From assembly GCA_012522035.1 (NCBI GenBank), contig JAAYLF010000148.1, forward strand, positions 1 through 13,885: a DNA stretch of 13,885 nucleotides, in the 5' to 3' direction. The translations under genes and the position numbers were made by a program. Position 1 is the stretch's first letter. Every line of letters begins with the position of its first letter. Origin of the DNA: Clostridiaceae bacterium (lineage in GTDB: Bacteria > Bacillota > Clostridia > UBA1212 > DUPL01). The notes beneath the pieces were generated by a model, which ran no database searches, was not told the DNA's origin, and saw only the letters and a program-made list of their open reading frames with translations. Positions 6,647-13,579 of this stretch are shown in pieces.

Positions 6647-9619
6647 ATGCATGTTAAAAAAATAACAATATTAATCATATCCTCGCTGCTTATGGCACTG
6701 CTCTTTGCTGGATGCACTTTCAGCGAGGATTTTGATATAGAGGAAACCGAAAATCCTACAGAACCAAAACCATCTTCTACACCTTCCCTTCATTATGGAA
6801 TTTATTTTTCCCATGAGGCAGGTTTTTACGAGCATGAATTTGAACTTGAATTGTCCGCACCCAGCGGCAGCACAATATATTACACCACGGATGGAAGCGA
6901 TCCAAGAATTAGAGGAAAAGAGTATACAGAGCCGATAAAGATATCAAACAGTGACACAAAGCCCATTGGCAGAGTAACAAGAAGCATAGGAAGCTATGGT
7001 ACAAAACCCAGGCTCACTGCCACTGTCGTAAGGGCTTATGCAAAGAAAAACAGCTTCGAATCCCCTGTTGTTACAAACACATACTTTGTTGCAGAAAATT
7101 TGGCCGAAAGATACAAGCTTCCCTTTATTAACGTATCATTGGAATACAGCGATTTTGCCGGTTCCAGAGGAATATACTTTAAACCCTCCATTTCCGACAA
7201 TGTATTTGATACGAAACAAAGAATAAAGGTTTTTGTAGAACTCTTTGATGAAAAGGGCTTGAAAAGAGACAATATGTATGCCGAAATGTCACTACAAGGC
7301 AACGGCTCCATGGGAGCGTCCATGAAAAGCTTCCGCCTCTTTTTCAAAAAAGACCTCGACAAGGACTCTCTTTTCTATCCAAGCAAACTCACTTACGACC
7401 TGTTTGGCGGAAGAGTCAAGGACAAGGGCGGCAACACAATAAATACCTTTAAACGAATACTTTTAAGAAATTCAGGCAATGACTTCAACTGCTCCATGCT
7501 TCGCGACAGACTGATTCAGAAACTGAGCGAACCTTTAACATGCGACTATCAAGAGTCCCAACCCGTCATGATGTTTATTAACGGGGAGTTTTGGGGCATG
7601 TACAATGCAAGAGAGCGATACGATGACAAATATTTCAGAGACCATTACGGGATTCTGGAAGAAAACCTTGTAATGCTGGAAGCCCCTACTCCACTCAAGT
7701 TCCCCGACAGAAGCTATACAAACCCATATGAATTATGTGAAGGCGAAAAGGGCGACGACAAACCGTGGCATGACCTTATCCGATACATAGACACCCACAA
7801 CCTTGCCAACGACAACTATTACAAAGTGGTAGAAGAACAGGTTGACATATACAGCCTTATGGACATGTACATTGTAAACGTGTTTTTCTGCAATGCAGAC
7901 TGGCCGGGCAACAATGTAAAGGTATGGAGAAACAAAAACCCAAACGATCCCAGCGGAATGGACACAAAATGGCGTTTTGTCCTTATGGACCTGGACATGG
8001 GAGCAGGTTATGCGGCAGGTCCTGAACATAACTTTATGGGGCATGCATTCAACAGGGGCACGGGATGGATATTGACAAAACTGATGACCTCCCTGCTTCA
8101 AAACGAAGGCTTCAAACAGGAGTTTGTAGAGAGATTCGTATACGTGGTTGACAATGTATTTACTCCGGAAATCACAATTCCCGTGCTCGAAAGCATGGCT
8201 GATGAAATAGAAGCGGCTATGGAATTGAATGTGGCAAGATGGCCTCAGAACAATATGAACAACTGGAAGGCGGAAATACAGAAAATACGTTCTTTCCTAA
8301 ACAACAGAGGAAAGCATGTGAAAAACCATGTCTACAGCTTCTTTGGCATACAGCCAAAGGAAGTAAGTTATGTATTTGACAAGAACAAGGTTTCCCTGGA
8401 TGTAAACGGGAGAAATGTGCCTGAAGGATACACTACTGAGATTGAGGCATCCGGCAAATTGAATCTTTCTGTTACCACAAAAAACGGTTACGAATTTGTG
8501 GCAATAAATGTGATTGACGCTTACGGAAACCAGAAAACCTACAATGATGATAAAGCTACAATTTCCTTGAGCGGAAGGACCACTGTTGTTGTGCTTGCAA
8601 AGATGAAGAACTTCAGAGCCGATGTGCAGATTGCCGCAGGCTCAAGAACCATGTTCGCAATAACAGAAAACGGGGATTTGTATGCCTGGGGAAGCAATGA
8701 ACTGGGTCAGCTTGGAGTTGCTACAAGCAAAACATTGACAAAACCAACGCTGATTATGACGGGTGTGGTAAAGATAGCAACCTCAATGGGCGGAAACGCA
8801 GGCGACTCTCCCCACACCCTGATACTCACCGACAACAATGTCTTGTATACTGTGGGCAACAATAGCTTTGGCCAGCTTGGAAGAACAGGCGATACGACAA
8901 TACCCATGAAGGTTGAATTTACAGGAAAGATAAAGGACATAAGCGCAGGTCACGACCATTCTCTTGTATTATTGGAAAACGGAGATTTATACGGTTGCGG
9001 AAATAACGAAAGAGGTCAGTTGGGTTCAACAAACTTTGGCGGTCAGATAAATCATTTTGTCAAGATTGCTTCCAATGTGAAAGAGATTGCCGCAGGCAGG
9101 CGTCATACAGTTTTTGTCGACAAACAGGGAAGAGCCTACGCTTTGGGAGACAACAGGTGGAACAAGCTGACAACCCAGAGTGTTGAAAGTTATACCAGTC
9201 CGGTACTTTTAATGGACAACGTAAGAAAAGTTTATGCAGGCGAACACCAGACCCTTCTCATAACAAACAATAACGAACTGTATTATCTTGGCTGGAGAAA
9301 TCATGTATCTCTTGCTGCAGGCCAGGCAGACGGAAAACCCCACAAGCTAATGGACAATGTTAAAAAGGCCAGCATGATGGACGAACACGCAATCATACTG
9401 ACCTATGACAACAAAGCTTATGGCTGGGGCCTTAACAGCTACAGCCAGGTAACCGGCGGTACAAAGACCCAGTCGAAACCCGTACTGATAGCCAACAATG
9501 TAATAGATGTGGCGGCAGGCTCCTGGTTCTCCGCACTTCTGCATGATGATGGACGAATTGTCGTCTGGGGAAACAACAATTCAGGCATTGCCGGAAACGG
9601 CATCATATCAACAGAGTAA
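6647..9619 (+). CDS. CotH-family lipoprotein with CHB_HEX and RCC1 beta-propeller domains (paralog 2)
   Basis: Predicted lipoprotein of 990 residues, a close full-length paralog of the preceding gene. The signal peptide ends in lipobox FAGC, with Cys23. The linker is short and acidic (24-48) and lacks the Thr-Pro array. A CHB_HEX-like domain follows (about 50-152; YYTTDGSDP 78-86), then the CotH domain (about 155-575) with DWPGNN (418-423) and LMDLDMGAG (446-454). D418, N423, D448 and D450 match the proposed catalytic and metal residues of paralog 1. Then come a beta module (about 575-655) and seven RCC1-like repeats (about 661-985), each aligning with its counterpart. The start ATG at 6647 gives a basic n-region (MHVKK); the ribosome site AGAAAGAAGG (6625-6634) is rather distant at 12 nt. 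Both catalytic sites look intact, so neither copy appears to be a pseudokinase. It probably arose by tandem duplication. Confidence 0.92.
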   Translation: MHVKKITILIISSLLMALLFAGCTFSEDFDIEETENPTEPKPSSTPSLHYGIYFSHEAGFYEHEFELELSAPSGSTIYYTTDGSDPRIRGKEYTEPIKISNSDTKPIGRVTRSIGSYGTKPRLTATVVRAYAKKNSFESPVVTNTYFVAENLAERYKLPFINVSLEYSDFAGSRGIYFKPSISDNVFDTKQRIKVFVELFDEKGLKRDNMYAEMSLQGNGSMGASMKSFRLFFKKDLDKDSLFYPSKLTYDLFGGRVKDKGGNTINTFKRILLRNSGNDFNCSMLRDRLIQKLSEPLTCDYQESQPVMMFINGEFWGMYNARERYDDKYFRDHYGILEENLVMLEAPTPLKFPDRSYTNPYELCEGEKGDDKPWHDLIRYIDTHNLANDNYYKVVEEQVDIYSLMDMYIVNVFFCNADWPGNNVKVWRNKNPNDPSGMDTKWRFVLMDLDMGAGYAAGPEHNFMGHAFNRGTGWILTKLMTSLLQNEGFKQEFVERFVYVVDNVFTPEITIPVLESMADEIEAAMELNVARWPQNNMNNWKAEIQKIRSFLNNRGKHVKNHVYSFFGIQPKEVSYVFDKNKVSLDVNGRNVPEGYTTEIEASGKLNLSVTTKNGYEFVAINVIDAYGNQKTYNDDKATISLSGRTTVVVLAKMKNFRADVQIAAGSRTMFAITENGDLYAWGSNELGQLGVATSKTLTKPTLIMTGVVKIATSMGGNAGDSPHTLILTDNNVLYTVGNNSFGQLGRTGDTTIPMKVEFTGKIKDISAGHDHSLVLLENGDLYGCGNNERGQLGSTNFGGQINHFVKIASNVKEIAAGRRHTVFVDKQGRAYALGDNRWNKLTTQSVESYTSPVLLMDNVRKVYAGEHQTLLITNNNELYYLGWRNHVSLAAGQADGKPHKLMDNVKKASMMDEHAIILTYDNKAYGWGLNSYSQVTGGTKTQSKPVLIANNVIDVAAGSWFSALLHDDGRIVVWGNNNSGIAGNGIISTE
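7898..7941 (+). repeat. 44-bp segment identical between the two cotH genes (copy 2)
   Basis: Second copy of the segment at 4807-4850, over the CotH catalytic loop of paralog 2. The first mismatches on either side are at 7897 and 7942. Confidence 0.85.
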
Positions 9620-9631
9620 ACAAAACAACAA

Positions 9632-11074
9632 TCAATCTTTTCTGATTGCCGCCTTTTCTATCAGGAAACCCAATTCCTTTCTTGCATCAGAAAACTCATC
9701 ATTATCCCTTGTGTAATGTAACAGCGACTTTGTGACTTTATTCACCAGTTTCAAAGTCGCTTCCTTTCCTATTGCCTCTTCAGCTATTTTCAGGTATTCA
9801 AAATCCTCTATGCCATCCCTTACAGCTTCAAGCCTCAAAGAACCGCAAGGGCCATTCTTTCCGTTATACAGTAAAGAACCGTCGCCAAACACATAATCAG
9901 ACAGCCATTTTACTGTAGCCATGTCATCCCACGGATTGTCCACATGCTCCCAGTAGTTGGAGTGCCAGTACAACAGACCATCCACATCATAAAGCATCTT
10001 CTGCCAGAACAGAATCCTGTGCATTATTCCTGGCATGTCAACAAAGAGGTTGCAATATGGGTCGCCAGGCTCCCAGCACACATACCACAGCACCTTGTCT
10101 CCCCTTCTCTTCTTTTCAAGCATCTTTTCTGCAAAAGGTTTTGTTTCAAAAGCATATACATCCTCGTTCATCCACATGTAACTCTTTGGACACCATATGT
10201 TTGACACGCCGTCCAAAAGTTCCACACTGTCTTTGTCAGGACTGTCGATGGGATTTATAAAAAACGGGGTGCATACATTGTTGTTGGGAAAGAGCCTGTT
10301 CAGTCTATCCTTGTATTCATAAAGTTTATTGTAATGGTCCATGCAGGTTGGCTCGTCAAGAGGATAGAAAAATCCTTTTGAGAACCATACCTTATTCTTT
10401 TTGAGCTTGTTGTAGTATTTTTCAATTGTGGCATCATCATTTGAGCAAGGGATTCTGAAGCTGGTCATACGCATATCCGAAAGATACTTGTCCGCCTCAT
10501 CGTCAAGAATATTCACAGGAATGTCATATGCGGATACTTTATGAGAAAGCAGAAACTCATAATACTTTGCGTATGGTTCATCAGTACCATGCATTTTCTC
10601 GATATACTGTCTGCCAAGACCAAAAGCTGTAATGCAGCTTGGAGTAACCGGAAGAGTAAAACTAAACACGTAAATATCTATATGGGTTTTGATGGTTTCC
10701 TCTTCTGTCATAATCCAAACCTCTGCCTTGTGACTGCCGGATTTTACATCGCTGTCAGCATAAAAACATATGTACACCGGCTGTCTTATGCCCTTTTTCA
10801 GTGAAATTCTGGTGTCTTCACAAAGGGGCTCAAGACCGTCGGGATACATATGTTCTTTCCTTACTGATACATATCTGACAAGAAATATCTCATATTCAAA
10901 ATCAGCAGTTTTCACACTTACCGACACTTCAGTATCCCTATCCGATTTAAGAACAAGCTGGCAGCCTTCATATTCATTTTTTGCAATATAAATCTGGAAG
11001 GAGCTTTTTTGCCTGTCTAAAACAGTGTCGTTAAGAATCTTTGAGTAAGGATGGTCAAAATAATGTTTTGTCAT
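9632..11074 (-). CDS. DUF4091 domain-containing protein, glycoside-hydrolase-like
   Basis: Predicted cytoplasmic protein of 480 residues without a signal peptide. The N-terminal 140 residues look like a beta-sandwich. The middle (about 145-400) looks like a TIM-barrel-type region with YPLDEP (237-242), WYVCWEPGDPY (330-340) and LLYWHSNYW (367-375). The C-terminus carries the DUF4091 signature, LRLEAVRDGIEDFEYL (413-428). The DEP motif and tryptophan-rich strands suggest a glycoside-hydrolase-like fold, but no activity is established for the family and none is claimed. The ATG at 11072-11074 is preceded by GGGTGAT, a displaced Shine-Dalgarno. The gene converges on the second cotH gene with only 12 nt between the stop codons and no strong terminator. 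It is divergent from the superoxide reductase gene. A link to the carbohydrate-family DUF5107 gene on the other side of the cotH pair is inference. Confidence 0.87.
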   Translation of the reverse strand: MTKHYFDHPYSKILNDTVLDRQKSSFQIYIAKNEYEGCQLVLKSDRDTEVSVSVKTADFEYEIFLVRYVSVRKEHMYPDGLEPLCEDTRISLKKGIRQPVYICFYADSDVKSGSHKAEVWIMTEEETIKTHIDIYVFSFTLPVTPSCITAFGLGRQYIEKMHGTDEPYAKYYEFLLSHKVSAYDIPVNILDDEADKYLSDMRMTSFRIPCSNDDATIEKYYNKLKKNKVWFSKGFFYPLDEPTCMDHYNKLYEYKDRLNRLFPNNNVCTPFFINPIDSPDKDSVELLDGVSNIWCPKSYMWMNEDVYAFETKPFAEKMLEKKRRGDKVLWYVCWEPGDPYCNLFVDMPGIMHRILFWQKMLYDVDGLLYWHSNYWEHVDNPWDDMATVKWLSDYVFGDGSLLYNGKNGPCGSLRLEAVRDGIEDFEYLKIAEEAIGKEATLKLVNKVTKSLLHYTRDNDEFSDARKELGFLIEKAAIRKD

Positions 11075-11104
11075 ATAATCACCCGTTTGTAATAATATAG
11101 GTCA

Positions 11105-11133
11105 ATTATATCATAATCTTAAAACCCTATACA
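11105..11133 (-). promoter_or_regulatory. Putative promoter of the DUF4091 gene
   Basis: On the minus strand a perfect TATAAT (11105-11110) is preceded by TGA (extended -10). A 17-bp spacer separates it from TGTATA (11128-11133, a weak -35). That hexamer is the same six base pairs used as the -35 of the opposing promoter. A 13-bp inverted repeat, ATTAT-ATC-ATAAT (11105-11117), overlaps the -10. Confidence 0.6.
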
Positions 11134-11156
11134 TAAAATAAAGATTGTGGTATAAT
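11128..11156 (+). promoter_or_regulatory. Putative promoter of the superoxide reductase gene
   Basis: TATACA (11128-11133, 4 of 6 to consensus), a 17-bp spacer and a perfect TATAAT (11151-11156) preceded by TGG (extended -10). It shares the -35 hexamer with the divergent DUF4091 promoter. Confidence 0.7.
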
Positions 11157-11173
11157 GCAGACATCAAAATGAA

Positions 11174-11179
11174 AAGGAG
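11174..11179 (+). promoter_or_regulatory. Ribosome binding site deciding the superoxide reductase start
   Basis: AAGGAG directly abuts an in-frame ATG at 11180 (no gap) but lies 9 nt before the ATG at 11189. The second ATG is therefore the likely start. Confidence 0.8.
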
Positions 11180-11188
11180 ATGAAAGGC

Positions 11189-11575
11189 ATGTGTAAGAAC
11201 CAAAAATTCTTCAGATGTAAGATGTGCGGCAAGATAATTGGTTTAATTGAAGACACAGGTGTACCAACTATATGCTGCGGACAGGAAATGTATGAACTAA
11301 TCCCCAATACAGAGGATGCCTCAACTGAAAAGCACGTTCCAAAAGTAACTGTTGAAGGCAACACAGTAACCGTTGAGGTAGGAAGCGCACCTCATCCAAT
11401 GATTCCAGAACACTATATCCAGTGGATCTATCTCCTTACAGAACAAGGCGGTCAAAGAAAATGCCTGACCCCGGACGATGAACCGAAAGCAATCTTTGCA
11501 CTTGCCGAAGGCGACAAAGCCCTGAGTGCTTTTGAATACTGTAACCTTCACGGCTTGTGGAAAGCGGATATTTAG
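11189..11575 (+). CDS. dfx: Desulfoferrodoxin-type superoxide reductase
   Basis: Cytoplasmic two-iron superoxide reductase of 128 residues. The family reduces superoxide to hydrogen peroxide without releasing oxygen, taking electrons from rubredoxin-like donors in anaerobes. The N-terminal desulforedoxin-like domain has the Fe(SCys)4 cysteines C10, C13, C29 and C30. The C-terminal neelaredoxin-like domain has the catalytic EKHVP motif (E47, K48, H49) and iron ligands H69, H75, C118 and H121 (CNLHGLWK, 118-125). With the start at 11189, the EKH motif falls at 47-49, the usual numbering for this family. This supports that start over 11180. All active-site residues are present. It has its own promoter and a strong terminator, so it is mainly a single-gene unit, next to a Crp/Fnr-type regulator. 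Confidence 0.96.
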   Translation: MCKNQKFFRCKMCGKIIGLIEDTGVPTICCGQEMYELIPNTEDASTEKHVPKVTVEGNTVTVEVGSAPHPMIPEHYIQWIYLLTEQGGQRKCLTPDDEPKAIFALAEGDKALSAFEYCNLHGLWKADI

Positions 11576-11583
11576 TACATTGT

Positions 11584-11614
11584 TTTAAGGGCAGAGCATC
11601 TGCCCTTAAATTTT
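11584..11614 (+). terminator. Intrinsic terminator after the superoxide reductase gene
   Basis: A perfect 12-bp stem (11584-11595 pairing with 11599-11610) with a GCA loop is followed by TTTT. It ends 25 nt before the Crp/Fnr gene. The T run is short, so some read-through into the regulator gene is possible; no clear separate promoter for that gene was seen. Confidence 0.85.
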
Positions 11615-11639
11615 AACAGACTAATGAAATGAGGTAGAC

Positions 11640-12305
11640 ATGTCGGATTTCTTTAAAGAAGCTCTTCCTTTTTACAAACAACTATCAAAAGAACAGCAAC
11701 TGCTGATTGCAAACAACATATACATGAAGGATTTTCAAAAAGGCACAATTATACACGCCGGCTCACAAGACTGTACAGGTCTTTTTTTAGTTGAAACTGG
11801 CGCTGTACGTGCATACATCCTTTATGAAGAAGGAAAGGAAATAACCCTGTATCGCCTGCTCCCAAGGGATATATGCATGTTTTCGGCATCTTGTGTCATG
11901 AACAACATAACTTTTGAAATATTTATGGAAACCATAACGGACACCAGGGTCCATGTAATACCACCTGAGATATTCAAAACATTGAAAAACACCTCTTTGC
12001 CTGTAGCAGACTATATAAACAAATTATTGGCCAGCAGGATATCTGACATGGTCTGGGTTATTGAGCAGGTGGTGTTTAAAAGCTTTGATAAAAGGCTTGC
12101 CGCTTTTCTATTGGAGATGTCAGCAATTGAGGATTCCAACACCCTTGAAACAACCCACGATCAGATAGCAAAGAATCTTGGAACGGCCAGAGAGGTGGTT
12201 TCAAGAATGCTCAAATATTTTGAGTCCATCAATCTGGTTGAATTAAACAGAGGTGTTGTAAGAATAATAGATATGGATGCCCTTTACAAACTGTCGGAAA
12301 GTTAG
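11640..12305 (+). CDS. Crp/Fnr-family transcriptional regulator
   Basis: Regulator of 221 residues. It has an N-terminal cyclic-nucleotide-binding-like beta barrel (about 15-115; GLFLVETGAVRAYILYEEGK 47-66), a long dimerisation helix (about 120-148) and a C-terminal winged helix (about 150-218) with recognition helix TAREVVSRMLKYFE (182-195). It lacks the N-terminal cysteine cluster of classical oxygen-sensing FNR. Three cysteines lie inside the barrel (C45, C79, C85), the last two in CMFSASC. The residues expected for cAMP contact are not evident, so the effector is unknown. TGAGGT (11630-11635) precedes the ATG. The chromate-transporter-family pair starts 12 nt downstream, so it most likely forms an operon with the pair and may control it (inference). 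Confidence 0.92.
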   Translation: MSDFFKEALPFYKQLSKEQQLLIANNIYMKDFQKGTIIHAGSQDCTGLFLVETGAVRAYILYEEGKEITLYRLLPRDICMFSASCVMNNITFEIFMETITDTRVHVIPPEIFKTLKNTSLPVADYINKLLASRISDMVWVIEQVVFKSFDKRLAAFLLEMSAIEDSNTLETTHDQIAKNLGTAREVVSRMLKYFESINLVELNRGVVRIIDMDALYKLSES

Positions 12306-12317
12306 AAGGAGTGAGTA

Positions 12318-12887
12318 ATGAAGGAAAAACTCAGGCTATATTGTACTTTGTTTATAACAACTTTCAAGATAAGCGCCTTTACCTTTGGAGGCGGTTTTGT
12401 CATTGTGCCTTTGATGAAAAAGAAGTTCTGTGATGAGTTGAAATGGATAAAAGAAGATGAGGTTCTTGACCTTATTGCAATAGCCCAGTCATCTCCTGGC
12501 GCGATAGCAGTAAACACATCGATCATAATCGGTCATAGGGTTTTAGGTGTTTCAGGAGCACTTGTTGCAGCAATAGCCACAGTCCTGCCTCCTCTCGTCA
12601 TCCTTTCTGTTGTCTCCTTTTTTTATACCTTCTTCAAGGAGAACAGAGCTATTAATGCTCTTTTAAAAGACATGCAAGCAGGAGTTGCAGCAGTTATTGT
12701 GGATGTAGTATTTGATATGGCATCAAAAATAGTAAAGAAAAAGGAACTTGTCTCAATTCTACTAATGTCGATTTCATTCATACTGGTTTTTTTCTTTAAG
12801 ATCAATCTCTACCTTCTTATACTCTCCGGTGCTGTTACAGGTATTGTGTACAAGCTGATTCAGAAAAAAAGGAAGAATGCCATATGA
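12318..12887 (+). CDS. chrA: Chromate transporter (CHR) family protein, first half-size subunit
   Basis: Integral membrane protein of 189 residues, half the length of the duplicated, long-chain ChrA proteins. It carries the family hallmark near the N-terminus, FGGGFVIVPLM (23-33), and QSSPGAIAVNTSIIIGHRVL (57-76) followed by a hydrophobic stretch ending in LPP (90-92). About five or six membrane segments are visible, with a basic C-terminus (KLIQKKRKNAI). Characterised members of the family export chromate, and half-size proteins are encoded as pairs that act together. AAGGAG (12307-12312) precedes the ATG. The stop overlaps the start of the next gene (ATGA), implying translational coupling. 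Substrate is not provable here: many clostridial homologs have no tested chromate phenotype. Confidence 0.9.
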   Translation: MKEKLRLYCTLFITTFKISAFTFGGGFVIVPLMKKKFCDELKWIKEDEVLDLIAIAQSSPGAIAVNTSIIIGHRVLGVSGALVAAIATVLPPLVILSVVSFFYTFFKENRAINALLKDMQAGVAAVIVDVVFDMASKIVKKKELVSILLMSISFILVFFFKINLYLLILSGAVTGIVYKLIQKKRKNAI

Positions 12888-13456
12888 TATATCTTGAGCT
12901 TTTTTGGAATTTTCTACAAATAGGGTTGTTAAGTATAGGCGGCGGATATGCTGCCCTCCCCCTTATACAGGAACGGGTGGTGGAGAATAATCACTGGCTC
13001 ACCATGGAGACCTTTGCAGATTTGATAACCATATCGGAAATGACACCGGGACCTATTGCAATAAATTCTGCCACCTTTGTCGGCATGCAGATTGCCGGAA
13101 TACCGGGGGCAATTGCAGCGACTATCGGTTTTGTCCTCCCTCCATTCATAATTGTCATCACAATGGCATATTTCTATAACCGCTTTCTATCCTCCATCGT
13201 AATGGATGGCATATTGATGGGCATAAGACCCATCGTGATCGCCCTGATAGGTTCAGCTGGCCTTTCCATTACATTTACCGTCCTGTGGAATCAATCAAAG
13301 CTCATTGGTGTTATAAATAGTTTTAAGGACATCAACATCTTTTCCCTTGTGCTTTTTTTAGGCAGTATTGCTTTTCTTAGAACATTCAAGCCAAATCCAA
13401 TCCTTGTAATTTTGGGCTGCGGTGTTCTGTCTGTTCTTTGCTATATTCTCACTTAA
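12884..13456 (+). CDS. chrA: Chromate transporter (CHR) family protein, second half-size subunit
   Basis: Integral membrane partner of the preceding gene, 190 residues. It has the equivalent motifs: IGGGYAALPLIQE (18-30), EMTPGPIAINSATFVGMQIA (52-71) and GFVLPPF (82-88). The two halves are only distantly similar to each other, as expected for paired short-chain CHR subunits with opposite membrane orientation. Its start ATG at 12884 overlaps the upstream stop by the ATGA arrangement. The gene is followed by an AT-rich gap and the promoter of the ribonucleotide reductase gene; no hairpin terminator was found, so the operon end is unclear. Confidence 0.9.
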   Translation: MIYLELFWNFLQIGLLSIGGGYAALPLIQERVVENNHWLTMETFADLITISEMTPGPIAINSATFVGMQIAGIPGAIAATIGFVLPPFIIVITMAYFYNRFLSSIVMDGILMGIRPIVIALIGSAGLSITFTVLWNQSKLIGVINSFKDINIFSLVLFLGSIAFLRTFKPNPILVILGCGVLSVLCYILT

Positions 13457-13484
13457 AAAATATTAAAAAAATTCAAAATTGGTC

Positions 13485-13513
13485 TTGAACATTATTGTGA
13501 GATGTATTATTAT
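13485..13513 (+). promoter_or_regulatory. Putative promoter of the ribonucleotide reductase gene
   Basis: TTGAAC (13485-13490), a 17-bp spacer and TATTAT (13508-13513, 5 of 6 to the -10 consensus). The -10 overlaps the first NrdR-type box, so repressor binding would block the polymerase. Confidence 0.65.
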
Positions 13514-13524
13514 ATATCTAGTGT
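13509..13524 (+). promoter_or_regulatory. NrdR-type box 1 (upstream, degenerate)
   Basis: ATTATATATCTAGTGT matches about 12 of 16 positions of the NrdR box consensus (acaCwAtATaTwGtgt). Its right half is intact and its left half is degenerate. It overlaps the -10 and lies 32 bp, start to start, from box 2, which is the spacing expected for a paired NrdR operator (about three helical turns). Confidence 0.7.
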
Positions 13525-13540
13525 ATGTATATTACATAAA

Positions 13541-13556
13541 ACACAATATATAGAGT
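13541..13556 (+). promoter_or_regulatory. NrdR-type box 2 (downstream, near-consensus)
   Basis: ACACAATATATAGAGT matches the NrdR box consensus at all but one or two positions. NrdR is an ATP/dATP-sensing repressor of ribonucleotide reductase genes. The box lies 10 nt before the AGGAGGT ribosome site of the ATP-cone gene. Confidence 0.85.
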
Positions 13557-13579
13557 ATTAGCCCGTAGGAGGTAACGAC

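Noticed and set aside
3364..9619. Cellulosomal dockerin or S-layer-homology modules in the CotH proteins
   Set aside because: No duplicated calcium-binding dockerin motif and no S-layer-homology repeats are visible; attachment is best explained by the lipobox cysteine.
9633..9648. Possible bidirectional terminator at the convergent gene ends
   Set aside because: The stem is only 5 bp with a 6-nt loop and no proper T run on either strand.
11105..11117. Possible PerR or Fur operator before the superoxide reductase gene
   Set aside because: The inverted repeat is ATTAT-N3-ATAAT, whereas PerR and Fur boxes have the arms in the opposite order with a 1-bp centre. It is kept only as an unnamed palindrome.
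13525..13537. ATGTA-TAT-TACAT inverted repeat between the two NrdR boxes
   Set aside because: Short, AT-rich and in a region of low complexity; it is likely incidental to the linker between the boxes.
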